Of a stretch of 40,211 bases of DNA, positions 28,725-36,243 are shown one piece after another; the first letter of the stretch is position 1; each line of letters starts with the position of its first letter. The stretch comes from Chitinophaga pinensis (GTDB lineage Bacteria; Bacteroidota; Bacteroidia; Chitinophagales; Chitinophagaceae). The stretch spans positions 1-40,211 of the forward strand of contig CAMDNL010000003.1 in NCBI GenBank assembly GCA_945902975.1. The letters are read 5' to 3'. The notes under the pieces were generated by a model. It was not told where the DNA came from. It did not search any database and saw only the letters and a list, made by a program, of their open reading frames with translations. The position numbers and the translations under genes were made by a program.

Positions 28725-29592
28725 CGTCTATATATCTTTGAGTGATGGGTTGGTAAGAATCAATTCGGCGATCGCGTAAAAACGGCCAATGGGTTCTATA
28801 ACTATCCGATTTTTCTGTATCAATATCCACCACTGCAATTTCTTCTTGATCATGAGATGCTTTGTACAATAAAGTTCCAAATGGATTACTTACAAAACTA
28901 CCACCCCAGAACTGCATTAAACCATCTTGCTCTAATCCAACACGATTCACACTAATCACTGGAACGCCATTGGCCACAGCATGACTTCTTTGAATGGTCT
29001 GCCAAGCATTGTATTGTTCTGTATTAGTTGCTTCGTCCTGTGCTGTAGCCCAACCAATTGCTGTTGGATAAAATAACATTTCTGCACCCATTAAACTTGT
29101 AATTCTTGCAGCTTCTGGATACCACTGATCCCAACAGATCAAAACACCAATAGTAGCAAATTTAGTTTTGAAAACCTTATACCCTAAATCACCCGGTGTA
29201 AAATAAAATTTTTCATAATAAGCTGGATCATCCGGAATATGCATTTTACGATACTTTCCTAAATAGGTTCCATCCGCATCCAATACGGCAGTTGTATTAT
29301 GATATAAGCCTTCTGCTCTTTTCTCAAATAAAGATGCAATGATCACGATGTTTAATTCCTTTGCCAACAGGGCTAATTCGTCTGTTGTTTTACCAGGAAT
29401 TGGTTCAGCTAATTTAAAATTTTCATACGCTTCCACATCACAGAAATACAATGAAGTATATAGCTCTTGCAAGCAAACAATTTGCGCACCTTGCTTTGCT
29501 GTAGCTTTAATTTTTTCGATTGCTTTTGCTTTATTAGCTTGTACATCTGCAGTACAAGACATTTGTATTAAGCCAACTTTTACTATTGCCAT
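28714..29592 (-). CDS. aguB: N-carbamoylputrescine amidase (nitrilase superfamily)
   Basis: VKVGLIQMSCTADVQANKAKAIEKI, CLQELYTSLYFCDVE, KYRKMHIPDDPAYYEKFYFTPGDLG, LICWDQWYPEAARI. Start set at 29592 (MAIVKVGLIQ) rather than 29658, which would overlap bshB1. Confidence 0.93.
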   Translation of the reverse strand: MAIVKVGLIQMSCTADVQANKAKAIEKIKATAKQGAQIVCLQELYTSLYFCDVEAYENFKLAEPIPGKTTDELALLAKELNIVIIASLFEKRAEGLYHNTTAVLDADGTYLGKYRKMHIPDDPAYYEKFYFTPGDLGYKVFKTKFATIGVLICWDQWYPEAARITSLMGAEMLFYPTAIGWATAQDEATNTEQYNAWQTIQRSHAVANGVPVISVNRVGLEQDGLMQFWGGSFVSNPFGTLLYKASHDQEEIAVVDIDTEKSDSYRTHWPFLRDRRIDSYQPITQRYIDDEQ

Positions 29593-29614
29593 ATTGCGTT
29601 TTTTAAAAAGTCTA

Positions 29615-30346
29615 TTAAGTCGTCTTTTGAATGAATCCATCAAAACTTTGTATACCAATCATTTTCTCTGAAATAAATCCTTCTGCATACTGCACTCCAA
29701 TTTGTTGTCCAAACTCTTTAGCACGTCCTTTAATGAATGTTAAAAAAGAATCACTAGAAATAAAGGTATCCGGCTCATTTGAATTTGGATTGTAAAACTG
29801 AGATGTATACGCTAAAATAGATTCCATTTTTTTATCCATGTAGGCACTTATATCCAATACAAAATTAGGTTGTAAATTCCTGGATTGAATATAATGAAAC
29901 ACCTGTGTTGGTCTCCAAGCAACTTGTGCAACTCCGTTATGGGTGGTTTGAACTTTAACCAATCCAGCTAAAAAAGCAGCATCCGCTACTAACTTAGCAG
30001 CTCTGCCATGATCTGGGTGACGATCTTCTGGGGCGTTGCATAAAATAATATCGGGTTGGTATTTTCTGATCATTTCAATCACAGCCATTTGGTGCGCTTG
30101 ATCATTCACAAAAAAACCATCTTGCATACCTAGATTTTCTCTAAAAGTAGCACCAATGATTTCACCTGCTAATACTGCTTCCTTTGATCTATCAGCAACA
30201 GTTCCTCTTGTACCTAGTTCTCCTTGGGTAAGATCGATGATACCTATTTTTTTTTCTTCAGCTACAGCAGCTAACAAAGTACCACCACATCCTAATTCCA
30301 CATCATCTGGGTGTGCACCAAAGGCCAAAATATCTAATTTCTGCAT
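29615..30346 (-). CDS. bshB1: Bacillithiol biosynthesis deacetylase BshB1 (LmbE/PIG-L family)
   Basis: LDILAFGAHPDDVELGCGGTLL, IIDLTQGELGTRGT, REAVLAGEIIGA-type segment, NAPEDRHPDHGRAAKLV. Confidence 0.92.
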   Translation of the reverse strand: MQKLDILAFGAHPDDVELGCGGTLLAAVAEEKKIGIIDLTQGELGTRGTVADRSKEAVLAGEIIGATFRENLGMQDGFFVNDQAHQMAVIEMIRKYQPDIILCNAPEDRHPDHGRAAKLVADAAFLAGLVKVQTTHNGVAQVAWRPTQVFHYIQSRNLQPNFVLDISAYMDKKMESILAYTSQFYNPNSNEPDTFISSDSFLTFIKGRAKEFGQQIGVQYAEGFISEKMIGIQSFDGFIQKTT

Positions 30347-30375
30347 AGTCTATATATTTAGCAATTCCTAAGACA

Positions 30376-30383
30376 CAAAGGTA
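30376..30383 (-). promoter_or_regulatory. Putative -7 box (TACCTTTG on minus strand) for the bshB1-aguB-aguA operon
   Basis: Plus strand CAAAGGTA about 30 nt before the bshB1 ATG; a possible -33 CAAA at 30406-30409 (22 bp spacing). Confidence 0.4.
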
Positions 30384-30421
30384 AGTATTGAATAGGAAAG
30401 ATGGGCAAATTGTATCCTGAT

Positions 30422-30458
30422 ACAAAAAACCCTTTCCGACTGATGTTGGAAAGGGTTT
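30422..30458 (-). terminator. Terminator of rpmE
   Basis: AAACCCTTTCC-gactgatgtt-GGAAAGGGTTT inverted repeat; T run on minus strand (GGTTTTTTG). Confidence 0.85.
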
Positions 30459-30479
30459 ATGAAAATTAAATGCTTTAAT

Positions 30480-30731
30480 TTATTTTGCTTTTGCGTAACG
30501 CTTGTTGAACTTATCGATACGACCAGCAGTATCTACTAACATGTTCTTACCTGTGTAGAAAGGGTGAGATGTGTTTGAGATCTCCACTTTAATTACTGGA
30601 TACTCTTTACCGTCTTCCCATACGATTGTTTCCTTAGTGTTTGCACTAGACTTACCTAAAAAAGAAGTTTGGTTACTCATGTCTTTGAAGACAACGAAAC
30701 GATACGCTTCTGGATGGATACCTTGTTTCAT
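30480..30731 (-). CDS. rpmE: 50S ribosomal protein L31, type B (no zinc-binding cysteines)
   Basis: [29 protein letters not shown] ... [26 protein letters not shown]. Start moved to 30731. Confidence 0.95.
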   Translation of the reverse strand: MKQGIHPEAYRFVVFKDMSNQTSFLGKSSANTKETIVWEDGKEYPVIKVEISNTSHPFYTGKNMLVDTAGRIDKFNKRYAKAK

Positions 30732-30750
30732 ATTATGATGTTTAAGGCTG

Positions 30751-30766
30751 CACGGTTTTTGCCGTG
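30751..30766 (-). promoter_or_regulatory. Hairpin in the rpmE 5' leader
   Basis: Inverted repeat CACGG-tttttg-CCGTG (minus: CACGG-caaaaa-CCGTG) located between the predicted promoter and the rpmE ATG. Confidence 0.45.
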
Positions 30767-30785
30767 ACAATTATAAAATAGGTTG

Positions 30786-30817
30786 CAAAAGTAGGCTAAA
30801 ATGCCTTTTTAACCAAA
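30786..30817 (-). promoter_or_regulatory. Bacteroidota-type promoter (TTTG-N20-TACTTTTG on minus strand) for rpmE
   Basis: Plus strand CAAAAGTA (30786-30793) and CAAA (30814-30817) with 20 bp spacing. Confidence 0.55.
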
Positions 30818-30863
30818 CTTTTGGATGGAAAGTCACAGAGAATGGACTTTTATACAGACATAA

Positions 30864-31355
30864 TTAGGACTTCATATTGATGTATTGCAATGGAACGCCG
30901 AAGTTTTCGGTCCTACAAGCTGCTATAACTTCCTGTAAATCATCGATTTTCTTCCCAGTACATCTAATAATATCGTCCATAATTGCGGTTTGCACCTTTA
31001 AACCCTTGTCTTTGATGAACTTAACGATTTTTTTAGCATCTTCTTGCTTTAAGCCATTTCTTACCGGTACGTCTTGTTTAAAGGTCTTACCGCTTGGTTG
31101 TGGGGTTTTTGATAAATCAAATGCATTGGCATCTATTCCTTGTTTGATAGACCTGCTTAAAAGCACATCCACAATTTGTTGGAGTTTCATCTCAGAATCA
31201 GACTCTAATTTAATCATGAAGTCTTTTTTATTAAGATCAATCACCACATGAATTCCTTTAAAATCAAACCTGTTGGTGATTTCTTTTTTCACCACATTTA
31301 CAGCGTTGTCTAATATTTGAACGTCTACTGAACTTGCGATATCAAATGATGGCAT
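30864..31355 (-). CDS. YajQ family nucleotide-binding protein
   Basis: MPSFDIASSVDVQILDNAVNVVKKEITNRFDFKG, QDVPVRNGLKQEDAKKIVKFIKDKGLKVQ. Confidence 0.95.
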   Translation of the reverse strand: MPSFDIASSVDVQILDNAVNVVKKEITNRFDFKGIHVVIDLNKKDFMIKLESDSEMKLQQIVDVLLSRSIKQGIDANAFDLSKTPQPSGKTFKQDVPVRNGLKQEDAKKIVKFIKDKGLKVQTAIMDDIIRCTGKKIDDLQEVIAACRTENFGVPLQYINMKS

Positions 31356-31410
31356 AATGAAAATTTAAAGATGATTAAAAAACGATTGTATTAAAATTTT
31401 TGGATTGGGA

Positions 31411-32565
31411 TTAGGCTTTTTTTATTGGGAACCAAGTTCTTGATTTAACAATAAACAACCCACCAACCAATATTAAAATTACGGAAATCAATTCGGCTTG
31501 TGTTGGTTGAAATGGTAAAAAATCATATTTATTGTTCACCCTAATCTTTTCTATAAAAAACCTTTCCCCTCCAGCAAAAATAAAATAAATACCCGTTAAG
31601 ATACCTGGCTGAGTTACTTTCTTTCTAAAGCTCCACATGATGGCAAATAAGAGGAACATGGCAATGATTTCATACAATGCTGTTGGATACACTGGCAATG
31701 GCAATTGATTGCAGTATGCCCCAACACAACCAGGGATTGCTACCCCTTCGTTCACTACATTATGAGGATATTGATAGGCCCATGCCCAATCTGGAATCCA
31801 TCCAAATGGTTTTGGATTGGTATTCACGATACCCCAATCACCGTCTCCACTAATTTGACAACCAATTCTGCCTGCGGCATACGCAAATAACATAGTTGGT
31901 GCCATGGCGTCTGCAAAATGTATAACCGAAATTTTTTGCTTTTTTAAATAATAGATAATCCCAATGGTGGCTAAAATTAATCCACCAAAAAATGTTAATC
32001 CACTAAAAGAAATAAGTGAACCAATTGGATCTTTACTGAACTCCTCTAGGTTTTCTAAATTGTGAAAAATCTTTGCTCCAAGGAAGCCCCATAGTGCAGC
32101 TTTCAATACAATATCACCTACTTTATCCTGCGGCCACACTTGTACAGTGCGGGTTTCAGGCTTTGTCAATTTTACTTTGTCCTTTTCTTTCCACTTTAAA
32201 TAAACCATGATGGCAGCTACTAAAATACCAGCACCCATACTTCCTTCTAAAGATAAAATAAAAGCTTGTGGATTATTTAAAGCCTCTGCAATAATGAATG
32301 CACCCACTAATTTGTAGCCAAATATAAATCCAAAAAATCCAGCACTTAATAATTCGCCAGTGGTTGCTGGAGCGCCAATAATTTCCTTTTCTTCTGTATA
32401 ACTAAACTCTCCTAATGCAGATTTTCTTTTTAATTCAAAATACAAAACATAACCAGAGGCCACAAATGCCATAGCCACAAAAAAACCAAAAGAATTAACC
32501 AATTTTAAAGCATTGAGTTCAATTCCTAGTAGGTCTTTGATTAGATAATATAAGTTAGGATACAT
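31411..32565 (-). CDS. lgt: Prolipoprotein diacylglyceryl transferase
   Basis: Multi-TM protein; AYAAGRIGCQISGDGDWG, YPTALYEIIAMFLLF, GGERFFIEKIRVN. Start set at 32565 (MYPNLYYLI). Confidence 0.92.
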   Translation of the reverse strand: MYPNLYYLIKDLLGIELNALKLVNSFGFFVAMAFVASGYVLYFELKRKSALGEFSYTEEKEIIGAPATTGELLSAGFFGFIFGYKLVGAFIIAEALNNPQAFILSLEGSMGAGILVAAIMVYLKWKEKDKVKLTKPETRTVQVWPQDKVGDIVLKAALWGFLGAKIFHNLENLEEFSKDPIGSLISFSGLTFFGGLILATIGIIYYLKKQKISVIHFADAMAPTMLFAYAAGRIGCQISGDGDWGIVNTNPKPFGWIPDWAWAYQYPHNVVNEGVAIPGCVGAYCNQLPLPVYPTALYEIIAMFLLFAIMWSFRKKVTQPGILTGIYFIFAGGERFFIEKIRVNNKYDFLPFQPTQAELISVILILVGGLFIVKSRTWFPIKKA

Positions 32566-32602
32566 AGTCTTATTTAAGTACTGCAAAGTAAGTGATTATT
32601 AG

Positions 32603-32634
32603 CAAAAAAAATGGCCACACTAGAAAGTGCGGCC
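32603..32634 (-). terminator. Terminator downstream of bacilliredoxin gene
   Basis: GGCCaCAC-tagaaa-GTGcGGCC imperfect stem with T run on minus strand (CCATTTTTTTTGC). Confidence 0.7.
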
Positions 32635-32678
32635 GTAATTACTAACCCATCTAAAAACAAAAAGCGTTCAATATATTT

Positions 32679-33116
32679 CTAATTGCAATGTTCGTTGAAC
32701 AAAGAAATTAAGTGTTGTGCGATCACTTGAGCAGGGCTTCCTTCAATCTGATGTCTTTCTACCATGCTCACCAATTTGCCGTCTTTAAACAAAGCAATAG
32801 CTGGTGAAGAAGGAGGATAAGGCATATGTAATGCTCTTACTTGATTGACAGCCTCTACATCGAATCCTGCAAATGCTGTAGTGATATGATCTGGTTTTTT
32901 TGTTGCGTTTGCTACTGCCATCAAAACACCTGGTCTACAAGCTCCAGCAGCGCATCCACAAACCGAATTAATCACCACCATTGTTGTACCAGTTGTGTTT
33001 ACCACTTGATTGACTTCGTCAGCTGTTGTTAAATCTGTAAATCCGTTATCAACTAATTCAGCCTTCATTGGTAATACAAACTCTGCAGGGTACATATCTT
33101 CTACTATTTGACTCAA
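32679..33116 (-). CDS. Bacilliredoxin, BrxA/BrxB (YphP/YqiW, DUF1094) family
   Basis: VVINSVCGCAAGACRPGVLMAVAN with CGC active site; ALHMPYPPSSPAIALFKDGKLVSMVERHQIEG. Confidence 0.92.
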   Translation of the reverse strand: MSQIVEDMYPAEFVLPMKAELVDNGFTDLTTADEVNQVVNTTGTTMVVINSVCGCAAGACRPGVLMAVANATKKPDHITTAFAGFDVEAVNQVRALHMPYPPSSPAIALFKDGKLVSMVERHQIEGSPAQVIAQHLISLFNEHCN

Positions 33117-33224
33117 AATTAGGTATTTTAAAAATCACTTACAAATTTGTTTTCAAGCCATTGTGGCAATTAACAATTCGATAATATGCCATTATGACAT
33201 TAAAAAACGCGATTTTGGAACATT

Positions 33225-34661
33225 TTACCTCAAATAGCCTAGTATTTTTAACATGGACTGTGCTGATTGCTCTTTTGCATAGACCCAGTCAACCAATTTA
33301 CCTGTCTTCTCATCCATTTCGACAATGACATGTTTTGGTGATGGAATTAAACAGTGTTTGATCCCTCCATAACCACTTATTTGATCTTGATATGCGCCAG
33401 TATGGAAAAATCCAACATACAATGGTTCCTTATTTTCTTCTTCCTTGTCATCCATTGTATCATCTTTTAACTTGGGCAAGAATACTTCGTTAATATGCTC
33501 CTCTGAATCATAATAATCATGACTATCACATGTGATACCTCCAAGCACCACCCTTTGATAATCATTTTCCCATTTATTCACCGGGAGCATTAAGAATTTT
33601 TCTCCGATACCCCAAGTATCTGGAAGTGTAGTGATGAATGAAGAATCAATCATATACCAACACTCTCTATCGTTTTGTTTTTTCTCGGCAAGTACTTTAT
33701 AAATATGCGCCATGCTCTCTCCCACTGTGTAGCTTCCAAATTCAGTATAAATATTCGGCATTGGCACTTTCGCCTTTTTACAAGCTTTCTTAATATTGGA
33801 CACAATCTCATTGATGATGAATTGATAATCGTACTCAAAACCTAGTGAGTGTTTGATTGGGAAACCTCCACCAATATTGATAGAATCTAATTCAGGACAG
33901 ATCTTTTTTAATTGACAATATAAGTTGATGATCTTATTCAATTCAGACCAATAATAGATATCATCCTTAATGCCTTTGTTTAAAAAGATATGCAACATCT
34001 TTAACTGAAACTTATCTTCATACCCTTCTATCTCGTCCACATAAAATTCTAAAATGTCTTTTGCACGAATACCTAAGCGAGAGGTGTAAAAAGGAAAACT
34101 AGGCTCTTCCTCGGCAGCCACACGAATACCTAATTTGAATGGCACTTTAGCATTGCGCTTATAAAATTGTAGTTCTTCTACATTGTCTAATATAGGAATC
34201 ACATTTTTGAAGCCAGTATTAATCAATTTGGTAATACGGCTAGTATACATTTTTTGTTTAAACCCATTGCAAATGATAAAAATATCTTTATTTATTTTTC
34301 TTCTCTTGTACAATTGATTAATGATTTCAATATCATATGCAAAAGAAGTTTCTAAATGTACATTATGAGATAAAGCCTCTTCTACAATAAAAGAAAAGTG
34401 CGAACTTTTTGTACAATAACAATAAAAATATTCCCCTTCGTATTTATGCTTTTTGAAAGCATCCGCAAACATCTTTTTTGCCTTATTAATTTGCATACCA
34501 ATTTTTGGCAAATAAGTCAGCTTTAGTGGCGTCCCATGTTTTTCGATTATCGCTTTTAAGTCTAGGCCATTAAATTCTAGGTAACCATTTTCATTTTTAT
34601 TAAACCCTTCTTGAGGGAAATGGAATGTTTGTTTTACCAGAGAAGTGTAGGTATTGTTCAT
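33225..34661 (-). CDS. speA: Arginine decarboxylase, alanine-racemase-fold PLP type (Bacteroidota form)
   Basis: EYFYCYCTKSSHFSFIVEEALSHNVHLETSFAYDIEII, LKMLHIFLNKGIKDD, SINIGGGFPIKHS, YTEFGSYTVGES; consistent with aguA/aguB nearby. Substrate not provable from sequence alone. Confidence 0.82.
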   Translation of the reverse strand: MNNTYTSLVKQTFHFPQEGFNKNENGYLEFNGLDLKAIIEKHGTPLKLTYLPKIGMQINKAKKMFADAFKKHKYEGEYFYCYCTKSSHFSFIVEEALSHNVHLETSFAYDIEIINQLYKRRKINKDIFIICNGFKQKMYTSRITKLINTGFKNVIPILDNVEELQFYKRNAKVPFKLGIRVAAEEEPSFPFYTSRLGIRAKDILEFYVDEIEGYEDKFQLKMLHIFLNKGIKDDIYYWSELNKIINLYCQLKKICPELDSINIGGGFPIKHSLGFEYDYQFIINEIVSNIKKACKKAKVPMPNIYTEFGSYTVGESMAHIYKVLAEKKQNDRECWYMIDSSFITTLPDTWGIGEKFLMLPVNKWENDYQRVVLGGITCDSHDYYDSEEHINEVFLPKLKDDTMDDKEEENKEPLYVGFFHTGAYQDQISGYGGIKHCLIPSPKHVIVEMDEKTGKLVDWVYAKEQSAQSMLKILGYLR

Positions 34662-34700
34662 GGATGAAGCAGGGGTTGTTACTGGTTAATTATTATTTTA

Positions 34701-34708
34701 CAAAAATA
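34701..34708 (-). promoter_or_regulatory. Putative -7 box (TATTTTTG on minus strand) upstream of speA
   Basis: Plus strand CAAAAATA about 40 nt before the ATG. Confidence 0.35.
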
Positions 34709-34750
34709 GTCGTTTGAGCGGATATTAGGGTTGCTTTTTTAAAGCGGGTC

Positions 34751-34786
34751 ATAAAAAAACCGCCCCATGAATTGGAGCGGTTTTCT
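34751..34786 (-). terminator. Terminator of rpmI-rplT
   Basis: AAAACCGCCCC-atgaatt-GGAGCGGTTTT, T run on minus strand. Confidence 0.85.
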
Positions 34787-34805
34787 AAACAATTTTGAGA
34801 AGGAA

Positions 34806-35153
34806 TTAAGCCTTCACTGATTGTACAATCTTTTGGAAAGTTTCAGGCTCATTCATTGCCATATCAGCCAATACCTTACGGTTCAAATCAGAACCTTTCT
34901 TAGCTAATAAATTAATGAACTGGCTGTAGGTTAAACCTTCTTCTCTTACTGCAGCGTTGATACGTGCAATCCACAATGTGCGGTATTCACGCTTTTTCAA
35001 CTTACGAGAAACATAAGAGTAAGTTAAACCTTTCTCTAATACGTTTTTGGCAACGGTATAAACGTTTTTACGCTTACCATAGAAACCTTTGGCTTGATCT
35101 AAAATCTTTTTTCTTCTTGCTCTAGATGCAACGGCATTTTTTGAACGTGGCAT
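34806..35153 (-). CDS. rplT: 50S ribosomal protein L20
   Basis: [68 protein letters not shown]. Confidence 0.98.
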   Translation of the reverse strand: MPRSKNAVASRARRKKILDQAKGFYGKRKNVYTVAKNVLEKGLTYSYVSRKLKKREYRTLWIARINAAVREEGLTYSQFINLLAKKGSDLNRKVLADMAMNEPETFQKIVQSVKA

Positions 35154-35228
35154 AATTAATATTTTTTTGAATCGGCTATTGAAAGCTTCGGACTCGGTGA
35201 ATTAAATGGTTGGAATGTGAAGGAATGA

Positions 35229-35429
35229 TTATCCTTTTAATCTTAATAAACGAAGAACGAAGTCTTTGTTAGTTGATCCTACTAGACCTTTCTTTCTCAT
35301 AGCTCTTTTACGCTTTGTAGATTTCTTGGTTAGAATGTGTCTTTTGAACGCTTTTTGGAAGGTGATTTCACCGGTTCCAGTAACTTTAAAACGCTTTTTC
35401 GCGCTTGAGTTAGTTTTTACTTTTGGCAT
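35229..35429 (-). CDS. rpmI: 50S ribosomal protein L35
   Basis: [46 protein letters not shown]. Confidence 0.97.
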   Translation of the reverse strand: MPKVKTNSSAKKRFKVTGTGEITFQKAFKRHILTKKSTKRKRAMRKKGLVGSTNKDFVLRLLRLKG

Positions 35430-35520
35430 TATTATAATCTTATCGATTACTCCCTACTGGCGGTCTTGCACGGGCGAGACACTTTTTGAGCCTTGTGGGA
35501 AATGGAGGGCGAAGGTAGGA
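35430..35520 (-). promoter_or_regulatory. GC-rich leader upstream of rpmI-rplT, candidate structured regulatory RNA
   Basis: Intergenic region markedly more GC-rich than its surroundings, with potential pairings (GTCTcGC-ccgt-GCaAGAC and others) and a promoter-like TACCTTCG at its upstream end. Confidence 0.4.
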
Positions 35521-35537
35521 TAAGTGTAGAATATGGC

Positions 35538-35567
35538 CAAAAAAATAGCCTTCAAATTGAAGGCTAT
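35538..35567 (-). terminator. Hairpin with T run between infC and rpmI (terminator or attenuator)
   Basis: ATAGCCTTCAAaTTGAAGGCTAT inverted repeat followed on the minus strand by TTTTTTTGG. Confidence 0.75.
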
Positions 35568-35619
35568 CTATAAAATATTCATTGAAAATCAGCATTTTAG
35601 CTGATTTCGATTCCAAATA

Positions 35620-36201
35620 TTAAGCGCTTGGCTTCTTTTTACCCCCTGCTTTAGGTTGGAAAATGGCAAACATTCTCTTTCCTTCCAACTTAGGCATACT
35701 TTCTAAAGTACCTGCATCAGCCAGTCTTTCTGCGAATTTCAATAAAAGCAATTGCCCTCTGTCTTGGAACATGATGGCTCTACCTTTAAATTGAACATAG
35801 GCTTTTACCTTATTCCCGTCTTGTAAAAACTTTTCGGCATGTTTTGCTTTAAAATCAAAGTCATGATCATCTGTACCTGGAGTGAAACGAATCTCTTTAA
35901 TCTCTGATTGTTTTGAGTTCGCTTTCATCTCTTTTTCTTTACGCTTTTTCTCGTAAAGAAATTTCTTATAGTCAATGACTTTACATACTGGAGGATTGGC
36001 TGTTGGAGAGATCTCAACTAAGTCTAAACCCTTTTCAGCAGCTATTTTTAGCGCATCTTGTGTGTTGTAAACGCCTACGGTGATATTCTCACCAACCAGT
36101 CGTATTTCTGGTACTCTAATACGATCATTAATACGGTGCTCAGGTTCTTGTTGTCTTTGAAACCTTGGGTTAAATCTTGGTCCTCTGTTCGGTAATGCCA
36201 T
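35620..36201 (-). CDS. infC: Translation initiation factor IF-3
   Basis: RINDRIRVPEIRLVGENITVGVYNTQDALKIAAEKGLDLVEISPTANPPVCKVIDYKKFLYE. Confidence 0.97.
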   Translation of the reverse strand: MALPNRGPRFNPRFQRQQEPEHRINDRIRVPEIRLVGENITVGVYNTQDALKIAAEKGLDLVEISPTANPPVCKVIDYKKFLYEKKRKEKEMKANSKQSEIKEIRFTPGTDDHDFDFKAKHAEKFLQDGNKVKAYVQFKGRAIMFQDRGQLLLLKFAERLADAGTLESMPKLEGKRMFAIFQPKAGGKKKPSA

Positions 36202-36243
36202 TAATTTTTAAAACGTTGTTTAAGTTTGTAAAGATAGTCAATG

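Noticed and set aside
35266-35523. 85 aa plus-strand ORF across rpmI and its leader
   Set aside because: Antisense to rpmI; runs into the GC-rich leader without any coding signature.
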